A stretch of 64,000 nt of DNA from Burkholderia cepacia GG4 (GTDB lineage: Bacteria; Pseudomonadota; Gammaproteobacteria; Burkholderiales; Burkholderiaceae), in contig NC_018513.1 of NCBI RefSeq assembly GCF_000292915.1, forward strand, positions 868,001-932,000, in the 5' to 3' direction. The notes below the pieces were generated by a model. It was not told the origin of the DNA and searched no databases. It saw nothing but the letters and a program-made list of their open reading frames with translations. Positions 1-9,844 of the stretch are shown in pieces. A program made the position numbers and the translations under genes. Each line of letters opens with the position of its first letter. Position 1 is the stretch's first letter.

Positions 1-435
1 CTCGTTCGCATACGCGATGCGGCCGACCTGATCGAACGCGAGCGAACCGTGGCGCACGACGGTCGGGCCGCCGCCCGCGCCGCGCCGGGTCAGCGCGCGC
101 ACGCGCGCCTCGAGCTCGTTGAGCGCGAACGGCTTGGCCATGTAGTCGTCCGCGCCGAGGTCGAGCCCCTTCACGCGTTCGTCGACGCTGTCGGCGGCGG
201 TCAGGATCAGCACGGGGAGATTGGAATTGCGCGCGCGCAGGCGCTTCAGCACCTCGAGCCCGGACATTTTGGGCAGCCCGAGATCGAGGATCAGCAGGTC
301 GAAGGACTGCATCGACAGCGCGGTATCGGCCTCGACGCCGCTCTTCACGTGGTCGACCGCATAGCCCGATTGGCGGAGTGACCGGGTGAGGCCGTCCGCG
401 AGTATGCTGTCGTCTTCGGCGATGAGAATTCGCAT
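1..435 (-). CDS. OmpR-family response regulator, 5' part only
   Basis: The minus-strand frame starts at the CAT at 433-435 and runs off the left edge, giving about 145 residues. It begins MRILIAEDDS and contains a full receiver domain: the acidic pair near residues 7-9, the phospho-acceptor Asp in LLILDLGLPK near residue 51, and the conserved Lys in the YMAKPF motif near residue 101. The C-terminal winged helix expected of an OmpR/PhoB member lies outside the window. It is divergent from recA across about 190 bp. The partner kinase is presumably off the edge. The receiver resembles the TctD/QseB group; the signal is not visible. Confidence 0.9.
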   Translation of the reverse strand, partial: MRILIAEDDSILADGLTRSLRQSGYAVDHVKSGVEADTALSMQSFDLLILDLGLPKMSGLEVLKRLRARNSNLPVLILTAADSVDERVKGLDLGADDYMAKPFALNELEARVRALTRRGAGGGPTVVRHGSLAFDQVGRIAYANE

Positions 436-521
436 GTTGCTGACCGGTGGCCGGCGGGGCGTTCACGCCGGCGCGGCTGTCTCCGAAGTTATTCGTGTAC
501 AACGCAGCCCGCATTGCGGGC

Positions 522-552
522 TTGCATAAAACACTGTTTTTTTATACAGTGT
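522..552 (+). promoter_or_regulatory. LexA (SOS) box over the recA promoter
   Basis: A perfect inverted repeat with 7-bp arms (ACACTGT at 531-537, ACAGTGT at 546-552) contains the canonical CTGT-N8-ACAG LexA core at 534-549. A possible -10 (TATACA, 543-548) lies inside it, with TTGCAT at 522-527 as a possible -35, although the 15-nt spacer is short. LexA bound here would block recA transcription. The match to the LexA consensus is direct; promoter elements are inferred. Confidence 0.9.
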
Positions 553-625
553 CTGCATTCGTGGGCGGCGCTTGAAAGCGGGCGCGCCTCTAACAGACGC
601 TGCTCATCATAGCAAAGGACGATTC

Positions 626-1695
<1,070 letters not shown>

Positions 1696-1696
<1 letters not shown>

Positions 1697-2565
1697 TGGT
1701 CGGGCGCCGAGGTCAGGCTGGCGAACCGGAACCGAGCGACGCGCCTGAAACGGCGGGTCGCTCCGGCCGGCGAGCCGAATCCTCGGGTGCCAACCGGCGG
1801 GGCGCGGGCAGTCAGGCCGTGAACCGCACCGCGACGAGGGCATCCGACGATGCCCTCGTTTCGTTTGAGATTGCCGCGCCGGCCGATCCGTTCGATGACG
1901 ACGAATCGTTCGACGCGCATGACCGGTCACGTCGTCGCGTGTCCGGTGTCAGCTTCCCCGGCGATCGCGCAGCCGATGCGGCGGCGCCGGTCAAGGAAGA
2001 TGTATACACGCGCAGCAGCCAGCATCCGCGTCGCACGCGCCGTGCGTCCGGCGGTTCCGCCAGCGCTGCTTCCGGCGGCGAGTCCGGCGCCACCGAGCGC
2101 AAGTCGTCGAAACCGCCACGTTCATTGAAGGGCCGCGCGCTCGGTTATCTGTCCAGGCGTGAATACAGCCGCGCGGAACTCGCGCGCAAGCTCGCGCCTT
2201 ACGTCGGCGAAGACGAATCCGTCGAGCCGGTGCTCGATGCGCTGGAACAGGACGGCTGGCTGTCCGACGCACGCTTTGCCGAGAGCCTCGTGCATCGCCG
2301 CGCATCGCGCGTCGGGGTCGCGCGCATCGTCAGCGAGCTGAAGCGCCATGCGGTCGGCGACGGTCTCGTCGAGGAAGTGAATGCACAATTGCGCGAGACC
2401 GAGTTGACACGCGCGCAGGCGGTCTGGCGCAAAAAATTCGGTGCACTGCCGCAAACGCCCGCCGAGCGCGCGAAGCAGGCGCGCTTCCTTGCTGCGCGCG
2501 GCTTCTCGAGCGCGACCATCGTGAAGTTGCTGAAGGTCGGCGACGATTTCCCGATCGACGACTGA
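1696..2565 (+). CDS. recX: Regulatory protein RecX with long N-terminal extension
   Basis: RecX binds RecA and limits filament extension. The conserved three-helix repeats begin only near residue 135 (SLKGRALGYLSRREYSRAEL) and run to the C-terminus (RFLAARGFSSATIVKLLKVG). The first 130 or so residues are Arg, Ser, Ala and Gly rich, with no recognisable fold and a probably disordered composition, so the 289-residue product is much longer than the roughly 150-residue E. coli protein. The ATG at 1696 shares a base with the recA stop codon; a GTG at 1693 is also in frame. Overlap with recA implies translational coupling and SOS induction. A later internal start cannot be excluded. Confidence 0.9.
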
Positions 2566-2595
2566 GCGGCTCGGTCGCGCGCGCTGCGCGCGATT

Positions 2596-2610
2596 TTGCT
2601 GCAATGCAAC
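2596..2610. promoter_or_regulatory. TTGCTGCAATGCAAC motif, possible operator
   Basis: This 15-mer lies about 100 bp before the DUF2889-sucCD genes. A near-identical reverse copy (14 of 15 bases) occurs at 19495-19509 before pgk, and a partial one (12 of 15) at 32156-32170 between dacB and the two-component genes. A TAAAAT that could be a -10 is at 2672-2677. The motif is seen directly; the binding protein is unknown, and a PhaR-like repressor is one possibility from general resemblance only. Confidence 0.35.
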
Positions 2611-2711
2611 CGTTTCCGGACAGGCGGGAATACCCGCCGTCGCGGCCGAATGCCTCAAATACCCAATATGCTAAAATCCACGGGTTTTCCTCTTCGGCCT
2701 CAACCTCCAGC

Positions 2712-3320
2712 ATGCCGCTATCCGAGCCCGTGCCCCGTCAGTTGCGACATCGACGCGCAATCCGAGCGGAAGCCTACGAGCGCGGCGACGGCTTGTGGGA
2801 CATCGAAGCCTGCCTGACCGACCACAAGCCGCGCGATGTCGCACTTGCGTCGGGCATCCGGCCCCAAGGCCTGCCGATCCACGAACTCTGGCTGCGCGTG
2901 ACTATCGATCGTGACCTCAATGTCGTCGACGCCGAAGCGTCTTCGGAATGGGTTCCCTATCCCGGTCACTGTCAAGCCGCCCCTCCTGCCTATCGGGCCC
3001 TCATCGGGCTCAATCTCTTCCGCAATTTCCGCCGCAACGCGAACCGGCTGCTCGCCGGCGTCGCAGGCTGTTCCCATCTCACCGAACTGTGCGCCGTGCT
3101 GCCGACGGCAGCGATCCAGGCGTTCGCCGGTGATGTGTGGAACGTGCGCGAGGAGGGTGGCGAAGGGCCGGACCATGACGCCGTGCACGCCGAACCGCCT
3201 TTCCAGCTTGGCCGCTGCCAGGCGTTGCGGTTCGACGGCGAGGTCGTGCGGCAGTACTACCCGCAGTGGTATGGCCCGCTTCGGCCGGATCTGCCCGGTG
3301 ACGGCAGCACGAAGGAATGA
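2712..3320 (+). CDS. DUF2889 family protein
   Basis: This is a 202-residue protein of unknown function. The N-terminal signature (RQLRHRRAIRAEAYERGDGLWDIEACLTDHK) fits the DUF2889 family, in which an aromatic and acidic RGDGLWDIE segment is typical. A second conserved stretch around FRNFRRNANRLLAGVAGCSHLTEL follows. I see no signal peptide or transmembrane segment, so it is probably cytoplasmic. The frame is open from 2604, but the ATG at 2712 gives the family N-terminus. It lies 68 bp upstream of sucC on the same strand, so co-transcription with sucCD is possible. No function should be assigned from this position alone. Confidence 0.85.
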   Translation: MPLSEPVPRQLRHRRAIRAEAYERGDGLWDIEACLTDHKPRDVALASGIRPQGLPIHELWLRVTIDRDLNVVDAEASSEWVPYPGHCQAAPPAYRALIGLNLFRNFRRNANRLLAGVAGCSHLTELCAVLPTAAIQAFAGDVWNVREEGGEGPDHDAVHAEPPFQLGRCQALRFDGEVVRQYYPQWYGPLRPDLPGDGSTKE

Positions 3321-3388
3321 ACGGAAATCATTCGAAGAAGCGTCTTAAGCGACTTTTCATCCAACTCTCAGACTGAAGGGAATCACGC

Positions 3389-4555
3389 ATGAAGATTCAC
3401 GAGTACCAGGGTAAGGAAATCCTGCGGAAATTCGGAGTCGCGGTACCGCGCGGCAAGCCGGCGTTCTCGGTTGACGAGGCCGTCAAGGTGGCAGAAGAGC
3501 TGGGCGGCCCGGTGTGGGTCGTGAAGGCTCAGATTCACGCGGGTGGCCGTGGCAAGGGCGGCGGCGTGAAGGTGGCGAAGTCGATCGAGCAGGTTCGCGA
3601 ATACGCGAACCAGATCCTCGGCATGCAGCTCGTCACGCACCAGACCGGCCCGGAAGGCCAGAAGGTCAACCGTCTGATGGTCGAAGAAGGCGCCGACATC
3701 AAGCAGGAACTGTATGTCAGCCTCGTCGTCGATCGCGTGACGCAGAAGATCGTTCTGATGGGTTCGAGCGAAGGCGGCATGGACATCGAGGAAGTTGCGG
3801 AAAAGCACCCGGAACTGATCCACAAGGTCATCGTCGAGCCGTCGACGGGCCTGCTCGACGCGCAAGCTGACGACCTCGCCGCGAAGATCGGCGTGCCGGC
3901 TGCTTCGATTCCGCAAGCACGCGCGATCCTGCAAGGCCTGTACAAGGCATTCTGGGAAACCGACGCATCGCTGGCTGAAATCAACCCGCTGAACGTCGCC
4001 GGCGACGGCAAGGTCATCGCACTCGACGCGAAGTTCAACTTCGACTCGAACGCGCTGTTCCGCCACCCGGAAATCGTCGCGTACCGCGATCTGGACGAAG
4101 AAGATCCGGCTGAAATCGAAGCGTCGAAGTTCGACCTCGCGTACATCTCGCTCGACGGCAACATCGGCTGTCTCGTGAACGGCGCAGGCCTCGCGATGGC
4201 GACGATGGACACGATCAAGCTGTTCGGCGGCGAGCCGGCGAACTTCCTGGACGTCGGCGGTGGCGCGACGACCGAGAAGGTCACCGAAGCGTTCAAGCTG
4301 ATGCTGAAGAACCCGGACCTGAAGGCGATCCTCGTGAACATCTTCGGCGGCATCATGCGCTGCGACGTGATCGCGGAAGGCGTGATCGCCGGTTCGAAGG
4401 CCGTGAACCTGAACGTGCCGCTCGTCGTGCGCATGAAGGGCACGAACGAGGACCTCGGCAAGAAGATGCTGGCCGATTCGGGCCTGCCGATCATCTCCGC
4501 TGACAGCATGGAAGAAGCTGCGCAGAAGGTCGTCGCGGCTGCCGCAGGCAAGTAA
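3389..4555 (+). CDS. sucC: Succinate-CoA ligase (ADP-forming), beta subunit
   Basis: SucC binds the nucleotide and, with SucD, makes succinate and ATP from succinyl-CoA in the TCA cycle. The 388-residue length is typical. It opens with the ATP-grasp signature [17 protein letters not shown], carries the glycine-rich nucleotide loop [11 protein letters not shown] near residues 50-60, and ends with the CoA-ligase domain containing [14 protein letters not shown] and [16 protein letters not shown] precedes the ATG by about 7 nt. It forms an operon with sucD 67 bp downstream. Identification is secure; nothing in the sequence is unusual. Confidence 0.98.
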   Translation: MKIHEYQGKEILRKFGVAVPRGKPAFSVDEAVKVAEELGGPVWVVKAQIHAGGRGKGGGVKVAKSIEQVREYANQILGMQLVTHQTGPEGQKVNRLMVEEGADIKQELYVSLVVDRVTQKIVLMGSSEGGMDIEEVAEKHPELIHKVIVEPSTGLLDAQADDLAAKIGVPAASIPQARAILQGLYKAFWETDASLAEINPLNVAGDGKVIALDAKFNFDSNALFRHPEIVAYRDLDEEDPAEIEASKFDLAYISLDGNIGCLVNGAGLAMATMDTIKLFGGEPANFLDVGGGATTEKVTEAFKLMLKNPDLKAILVNIFGGIMRCDVIAEGVIAGSKAVNLNVPLVVRMKGTNEDLGKKMLADSGLPIISADSMEEAAQKVVAAAAGK

Positions 4556-4622
4556 GCGCGCTATTGAACACGCATGGCGGCGCGGCTTGCACGCGACGCC
4601 AATCGAACAGAGGTCAAAATAC

Positions 4623-5504
4623 ATGTCGATTCTGATCAACAAGGACACGAAGGTCATCACGCAGGGCATTACCGGCAAAACCGGTCAGTTCCACACGCGC
4701 GCCTGCCGTGAATATGCAAACGGTCGCGAAGCATTCGTCGCGGGCGTGAACCCGAAGAAGGCCGGCGAAGATTTCGAAGGCATTCCGATCTACGCGAGCG
4801 TCAAGGAAGCGAAGGCAGAAACCGGCGCAACCGTGTCGGTCATCTACGTTCCGCCGGCAGGCGCAGCGGCTGCGATTTGGGAAGCGGTCGAAGCCGATCT
4901 GGATCTCGCGATCTGCATCACGGAAGGCATCCCCGTCCGCGACATGATCGAAGTGAAGGACCGCATGCGTCGCGAAGGCCGCAAGACGCTGCTGCTCGGG
5001 CCGAACTGCCCGGGCACGATCACGCCGGACGAGCTGAAGATCGGCATCATGCCGGGTCACATCCACCGCAAGGGCCGTATCGGCGTCGTGTCGCGTTCGG
5101 GCACGCTGACGTATGAAGCCGTTGCACAGCTGACGGCACTGGGCCTCGGCCAGTCGTCGGCAGTCGGTATCGGCGGCGACCCGATCAACGGTCTGAAGCA
5201 CATCGACGTGATGAAGATGTTCAACGACGATCCGGATACGGATGCGGTCGTGATGATCGGCGAAATCGGCGGTCCGGACGAAGCCAACGCCGCCGAGTGG
5301 ATCAAGGACAACATGAAGAAGCCGGTCGTCGGCTTCATCGCGGGCGTCACGGCGCCCCCGGGCAAGCGCATGGGCCACGCCGGCGCGCTGATCTCGGGCG
5401 GTGCGGATACGGCCGAAGCGAAGCTGGAAATCATGGAAGCGTGCGGCATCACCGTCACGCGCAACCCGTCGGAAATGGGTCGCCTGCTGAAGAAGGCGCT
5501 GTAA
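4623..5504 (+). CDS. sucD: Succinate-CoA ligase, alpha subunit
   Basis: SucD carries the CoA-binding Rossmann domain and the histidine phosphorylated during the succinyl-CoA synthetase reaction. The product is 293 residues, normal for the family. The N-terminus MSILINKDTKVITQGITGKTG is the CoA-binding loop; the phosphohistidine lies in MGHAGALISGG near residue 252. The open frame extends upstream to 4587, but the ATG at 4623 gives the standard start. It follows sucC directly and is closed by a strong hairpin terminator at 5529, so the unit is sucCD, possibly including the DUF2889 gene. Confidence 0.98.
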   Translation: MSILINKDTKVITQGITGKTGQFHTRACREYANGREAFVAGVNPKKAGEDFEGIPIYASVKEAKAETGATVSVIYVPPAGAAAAIWEAVEADLDLAICITEGIPVRDMIEVKDRMRREGRKTLLLGPNCPGTITPDELKIGIMPGHIHRKGRIGVVSRSGTLTYEAVAQLTALGLGQSSAVGIGGDPINGLKHIDVMKMFNDDPDTDAVVMIGEIGGPDEANAAEWIKDNMKKPVVGFIAGVTAPPGKRMGHAGALISGGADTAEAKLEIMEACGITVTRNPSEMGRLLKKAL

Positions 5505-5528
5505 ATTCCGTCTGGTTTCGTCCTGCAG

Positions 5529-5556
5529 AAAACGCCGGCTTTGCCGGCGTTTTTTG
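5529..5556 (+). terminator. Intrinsic terminator after sucD
   Basis: The stem AACGCCGGC / GCCGGCGTT encloses a TTT loop and is followed by a T-run. It ends the sucCD transcript 24 bp after the stop codon. Confidence 0.9.
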
Positions 5557-5663
5557 TTATGCTCGCGCAATGAATTTGTAAGGCCCGGGCATGCGCGATG
5601 CATGTGCCGGCGATGAACCGGGTCGCCTGTCCGACAGTCGTTGCCCCGCACCTGATACCACTC

Positions 5664-6368
5664 ATGCTTGAATTCCTGACGTCGCTGCACTGGGGCGCCG
5701 TGTTCCAGATCGTCATCATCGATATCCTGCTCGGCGGCGACAACGCGGTCGTGATCGCGCTCGCGTGCCGCAACCTGCCGGCCAACCAGCGGCTGCGCGG
5801 CGTCGTGTGGGGCACGGCCGGCGCGATCCTGCTGCGTGTCGCGCTGATCTCGTTCGCGGTCGTGCTGCTCGACGTGCCGTTCCTGAAATTCGGCGGCGGC
5901 CTGCTGCTGCTGTGGATCGGCATCAAGCTGATGGCGCCGGACGCCGACGCGCATGACAACGTGAAGCCGGCCGACCGGCTGTGGGACGCCGTGAAGACGA
6001 TCGTGATCGCCGACGCGGTGATGAGCCTCGACAACGTGATCGCGATCGCCGGCGCGGCCGAGCAGGCCGAACCGTCGCACCGGCTTGCGCTCGTGATCTT
6101 CGGGCTCGTCGTCAGCGTGCCGATCATCGTGTGGGGCAGCACGCTGGTGCTGAAGCTGCTCGATCGCTTTCCGATCGTCGTCGCGTTGGGCGCCGGGCTG
6201 CTCGGCTGGATCGCCGGCGGGCTGATGGTGCACGACCCGGTCGGCGATCGCTGGCCGGTCCTCGATACGCCGGCCGCGATCTACGGCGCGAGCATCGCCG
6301 GCGCGCTGTTCGTCGTGGCGGCCGGTTACGCGCTCCGGCGCCGCCGCGGCGCCCCGCAAGCGCATTGA
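5664..6368 (+). CDS. TerC/YjbE-family integral membrane protein
   Basis: This is a 234-residue inner-membrane protein of the TerC family, whose members are implicated in metal (often manganese) export or tellurite resistance. It starts [34 protein letters not shown]; the acidic [12 protein letters not shown] motif in the first helix and the repeat-related [12 protein letters not shown] motif in the second half are the family's membrane Asp/Asn signatures. Six to seven hydrophobic segments are visible. The frame is open from 5598, but the ATG at 5664 gives the family start. I saw no convincing manganese riboswitch upstream. Terminators flank the gene, so it is probably transcribed alone. Substrate is inferred, not shown. 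Confidence 0.88.
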   Translation: MLEFLTSLHWGAVFQIVIIDILLGGDNAVVIALACRNLPANQRLRGVVWGTAGAILLRVALISFAVVLLDVPFLKFGGGLLLLWIGIKLMAPDADAHDNVKPADRLWDAVKTIVIADAVMSLDNVIAIAGAAEQAEPSHRLALVIFGLVVSVPIIVWGSTLVLKLLDRFPIVVALGAGLLGWIAGGLMVHDPVGDRWPVLDTPAAIYGASIAGALFVVAAGYALRRRRGAPQAH

Positions 6369-6418
6369 AGTTGGCCATCCGGCTGACTGCCGGGTTCGCG
6401 GCCCGCTGGCTACGATCG

Positions 6419-6450
6419 AAACGCCTGCCTCGTTCGGCAGGCGTTTTTCG
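6419..6450 (+). terminator. Intrinsic terminator after the TerC gene
   Basis: The stem AACGCCTGCC / GGCAGGCGTT encloses a TCGTTC loop and is followed by T residues. It ends only about 16 nt before the annotated pilin ATG, which matters for choosing the pilin start. Confidence 0.88.
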
Positions 6451-6465
6451 TTTCCGGAGCCAGTC

Positions 6466-7062
6466 ATGTTCGAAGCTTTTTCCGTTTCCCTGTTCCGCCG
6501 CATTGCCGCCGATCTGCGGCGCACGCGCCGGCCGGTGCCGCGCTGGCGGCTGGCCGGCTTCACGCTGATCGAGCTGATGATCGTGCTCGCGATCGTCGGC
6601 GTGATCGCCGCCTATGCGATTCCCGCGTATCAGGACTACCTCGCGCGTTCGCGTGTCGGCGAGGGGCTCGCGCTCGCGTCGTCCGCCAGGCTTGCGGTCG
6701 CGGACAACGCCGCGAGCGGCGCCGGCCTCGACGGCGGCTACAGCCCGCCGGCCGCCACCCGCAACGTCGAATCCGTGCTCATCGACGCCGACACCGGCGA
6801 GATCACGGTGGCGTTCAGCGCCCGCGTCGCCGCGGCCGGCGCAAATACGCTGGTCCTGGTGCCGTCCGCACCGGACAAGGCCGACACGCCCACGGCCCGC
6901 GTGCCGCTAAAAAAGGGCGCGATGCAGGCCGGCGGGATCGCGTGGGAATGCTTTGCCGCCGGCAAGGACGCGTCGTCACTGCCGGCGCCGGGCGCGGGCC
7001 CGTTGCCGGTCGAGGCCGCGACGTTGCCCGCGAAATATGCGCCGGCGGAGTGCCGCGCGTAG
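6466..7062 (+). CDS. pilA: Type IV pilin-like protein (PilA family)
   Basis: The class III prepilin signature is clear: G31 followed by [36 protein letters not shown], with the conserved Glu5 of the mature chain. Two cysteines (about 162 and 196) could form the usual C-terminal disulfide loop. From the ATG at 6466, with GGAG before it, the product is 198 residues and the leader 31 residues. An in-frame GTG at 6535 would give an 8-residue leader (MPRWRLAG), which is more typical. The pilin is exported, cleaved and methylated by PilD and built into pili. It sits directly before pglL, whose Neisseria counterpart glycosylates pilin, so it is a candidate substrate. Confidence 0.9.
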   Translation: MFEAFSVSLFRRIAADLRRTRRPVPRWRLAGFTLIELMIVLAIVGVIAAYAIPAYQDYLARSRVGEGLALASSARLAVADNAASGAGLDGGYSPPAATRNVESVLIDADTGEITVAFSARVAAAGANTLVLVPSAPDKADTPTARVPLKKGAMQAGGIAWECFAAGKDASSLPAPGAGPLPVEAATLPAKYAPAECRA

Positions 7063-7224
7063 TGTCGGCCGCGTTCTGGCCGGTGCGGGGCCGCGTGCAG
7101 GGCAGGGCGCCGGCCGCTCCAGCCGGCCGCGCCGGTCGCGCGTCATCGTGTGACGGCGCGACGGGCCCGCACAGAGGGGGGAAAGTTTTGTATAGTGCGC
7201 CGGTTGCTGACATCCGGTTCGCTC

Positions 7225-9000
7225 ATGCCTTCTACTTTTTCCCGTTCGTTGCCGCTCGTTGCACTGGCTGTCGCCCTGATCGTGCCGTACTCGATCACGA
7301 ATCACACGTACCCGATCCCGACCTTCTATTCCGAGTTCTCCGCGCTGGTGCTGTATCTGCTGGTGGGGCTCTCCGTCGTCCTGCTCGCGCGCACTGGCCG
7401 CCCGGCCCAGCCGTTTGCTGCGCCGGCCGCGTTCGTCGCGCCGCTCGGCTTCGCGGCGGTGCTGATCGCGCAGGTTGCGCTGATGCCGCTGAAGGTGCCG
7501 TCGATGAACTGGCTGGCGGTCGGTTATCTGGCCGCCGCGCTGGTCGCGATGCAGGCCGGCTATGCGCTCGCGCGCGAGGGGCTTGCCGAAGCCACCGCGC
7601 CAATGATGGCCGGCGCGCTGCTCCTCGGCGGGATGCTCGCGGTTGCCAGCCAGGTCGTGCAGTTGTTCCACCTCGAGTCGACAGTGTCGCCGTTCGTCGT
7701 CATGTACAACATCGCGGTCGATCGCCGTCCGTACGGCAACATGGCGCAGGCGAACCACCTGGCGACCTACATCGCGTTCGCGCTCGCGGGCGCGCTGTAC
7801 CTGGTGCAGACGCGCCGGCTCGCGGTATGGGCGTGGCTCGCACTGTCGATCGTGCTGTCGGCCGGGCTCGCGCTGACGGTGTCGCGCGGGCCGTGGCTGC
7901 AGGTCGCGGTGATGGTCGTCGCGGGCTTCTGGATGGCATGGCTCGAGTCGCGCCGCGCACCGGGCAACCGGCGCGCGTGGCTGCTGCCGGTCGTACTCGC
8001 AGTGGCTTTCGTCGCGGTGAACGTCGCGGTGCGCTGGGCCAACGTGCACTTCCATCTGGGGCTCGCCGAGTCGGCGGCCGACCGGATGCGCGACGCCGGG
8101 CAGATCGCGCCGCGCCTCGCGCTGTGGAAGTACGGGCTTGCGATGTTCCGCGAGCACCCACTGCTCGGCGTCGGCTGGGGCGAATTCCCGTCGCACCAGT
8201 TCGCGCTGGTGCGCACGCTCGGCGGCGTCGAGATCGCGAACAACTCGCACGACATTTTCATTGACCTGCTCGCGAAGTCCGGTCTCGCCGGCCTGGGCGT
8301 GCTCGTCGTCGCGCTCGTGACGTGGTTCGTGCGCGCGGTGCGCGCGCCGCAGTCGAGCACGCGCGTGTTCGGCCTCGCGCTGATCGGCATCCTGCTGATG
8401 CACGCACTCGTCGAGTATCCGCAGCAGTACATGTTCTTCCTGCTGCCGGCGATGTTTGTGATCGGCCTGCTCGAAGTGAAATCGCTGCGCATCCTCCCGG
8501 GGCGCGCGGCGTTCGGGCTGTTCGCGGTGCTGTCGGTCGGCGGCGTGCTGGCTGCGGTGCCGGTGCTGCGCGACTACCAGCGCGCGGAAGTGCTGTATTA
8601 CGGTAGCGATCCGGCCGCGCAATACCGCGATGCGCCGTCGCTGCTGTTCGGCGCATGGGGCGATTACGGGGCGGCCACGCTGCTGACGATTTCGCCGGAC
8701 AACCTGCCGCTCAAGCTTGCCGCGCACGAACGCGCGGTCGCGCTGCTGCCCGGCGAGACGGTGCTGCGCCGCTATGCGGCGCTGCAGGCGCTGGCCGGTC
8801 GCGAAGCCGACGCGCTCGATACGGTCGCGCGCCTGCAGGTATTCGCGAAGGAGCTGAAGGACTGGCCGCAGCAGTTGGCGTCGCTGTACAAGCTGTGCGA
8901 CCAGCAACCGGCGCTGAAGGCGTTCAAGGCTGAGCTCGTCGCGAAGTACGGTGAGGTCCCGGCCGACGCGGACGACGACTCGGACGACGATTCGGAGTGA
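7225..9000 (+). CDS. pglL: PglL-type protein O-oligosaccharyltransferase
   Basis: This inner-membrane enzyme transfers a lipid-linked glycan to serines of periplasmic proteins. The 591-residue chain has about a dozen hydrophobic helices, the PglL N-terminal signature GNMAQANHLATY (residues 171-182), and the Wzy/PglL loop HPLLGVGWGEFPSHQF (311-325) followed by NNSHDIFIDLLAKSG (339-353), with His342 as the likely catalytic residue. The tail is strikingly acidic. The open frame reaches 7150; the ATG at 7225 gives a normal first helix. Burkholderia cenocepacia has a characterised general O-glycosylation PglL, and position beside a pilin gene supports this over an O-antigen polymerase. Glycan synthesis genes are not in the window. 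Confidence 0.93.
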   Translation: MPSTFSRSLPLVALAVALIVPYSITNHTYPIPTFYSEFSALVLYLLVGLSVVLLARTGRPAQPFAAPAAFVAPLGFAAVLIAQVALMPLKVPSMNWLAVGYLAAALVAMQAGYALAREGLAEATAPMMAGALLLGGMLAVASQVVQLFHLESTVSPFVVMYNIAVDRRPYGNMAQANHLATYIAFALAGALYLVQTRRLAVWAWLALSIVLSAGLALTVSRGPWLQVAVMVVAGFWMAWLESRRAPGNRRAWLLPVVLAVAFVAVNVAVRWANVHFHLGLAESAADRMRDAGQIAPRLALWKYGLAMFREHPLLGVGWGEFPSHQFALVRTLGGVEIANNSHDIFIDLLAKSGLAGLGVLVVALVTWFVRAVRAPQSSTRVFGLALIGILLMHALVEYPQQYMFFLLPAMFVIGLLEVKSLRILPGRAAFGLFAVLSVGGVLAAVPVLRDYQRAEVLYYGSDPAAQYRDAPSLLFGAWGDYGAATLLTISPDNLPLKLAAHERAVALLPGETVLRRYAALQALAGREADALDTVARLQVFAKELKDWPQQLASLYKLCDQQPALKAFKAELVAKYGEVPADADDDSDDDSE

Positions 9001-9417
9001 AGCCGGTCGGCGCCGGGCGGGGAATCCCGGCGCGGGTCGGATTGCCGTGAGGCAGGGGAGCGGTGGCAGCCCGTGACGGGGCGGCGATTGCTTCCCGCAG
9101 AGAATGGATGCCGGCCGAAATCGGCGTGATTCGCGTCAACCATTGTCAAATCGCCGCCACGTGCGGGGCGGCGCGTGCACAATGCGCGAAAGCGATCGCG
9201 AGCGTGACCGCCCGGTGCGGCTCATCGACGCGAACGCAGTCCCCGGCTATCCGGGAACCCGCCAAGCAGGATCGCGACCGCTGCAACCAACGGTCGCGCG
9301 GCCGTAACGGGGCGCCGGTCCGATGGCTGCGGCGCAGGGCGACGCATGCGATACGGCCGGGCGAGGTCCGCCGGCGTGGCGTTCGTCCGGAACAGTACTG
9401 AAGAACGATATTCGACC
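9001..9417. other. Intergenic region without a recognised gene
   Basis: This is 417 bp between pglL and the small lipoprotein gene. Short open frames occur on both strands, but they look like chance frames of GC-rich DNA with no ribosome-binding site or recognisable product. I see no convincing terminator after pglL. Confidence 0.6.
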
Positions 9418-9768
9418 ATGGCCCTTCGCTCGACCATCCTGATCCTGCCTGCCGTCGCCGTGCTGTTTTCCGGCTGCGCGATGCTTTCGTCATCGCAGGA
9501 AAGCAAGCTGACCTGCCACATTCCGCGCGCCGTCTATCCAGATGGCGCGAAGCCGCTTACGCGTCCGGTCACCGCACTCGTGCGCGCGCTGATGACGACC
9601 TCGGGCGAAGCGCAGAACGTCACCGTGACGACGAGCAGCCGCAACGCGGCGGCCGACCGCGCGGCCGTCGACGCGATGACGCATGCGACCTGCGCGCAGA
9701 CCGGCGCCACCGCGAATCCGTTCCTGCTCACGCAACCGTTCGTGTTCGAGCCGCGCCGCGCCGAATGA
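9418..9768 (+). CDS. Small lipoprotein with TonB-C-like module
   Basis: The 116-residue product starts with a lipoprotein signal: hydrophobic stretch and lipobox LFSGC with Cys20 as the acylation site. The mature part, CHIPRAVYPDGAKPLTRPVTALVRALMTTSGEAQNV and then VTTSSRNAAADRAAVDAMTHATC, has the layout of a TonB C-terminal-like fold (YP start, beta strands, SS..LD-like helix segment, terminal Cys). There is no TonB transmembrane anchor and no Pro-rich linker, so it is not an energy transducer itself. It stands alone between pglL and an oppositely oriented gene. The TonB-C likeness is my pattern reading and needs a profile search. Confidence 0.72.
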   Translation: MALRSTILILPAVAVLFSGCAMLSSSQESKLTCHIPRAVYPDGAKPLTRPVTALVRALMTTSGEAQNVTVTTSSRNAAADRAAVDAMTHATCAQTGATANPFLLTQPFVFEPRRAE

Positions 9769-9844
9769 TGCGCGGCCGGCGCGGCCGGTCACGCCGCGTC
9801 GCACTTGCCCGGCCGGTCACGCCGGTTCGCGGCGCGATCGTGGG

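Noticed and set aside
5557..5663. Possible yybP-ykoY manganese riboswitch before the TerC gene
   Set aside because: The short leader has GC-rich palindromes but not the conserved internal-loop motifs I would expect.
7225..9000. O-antigen polymerase (Wzy) or ligase (WaaL) identity
   Set aside because: The PglL-type N-terminal GNMAQANH motif and pilin neighbour fit a protein OTase better, and no O-antigen genes are adjacent.
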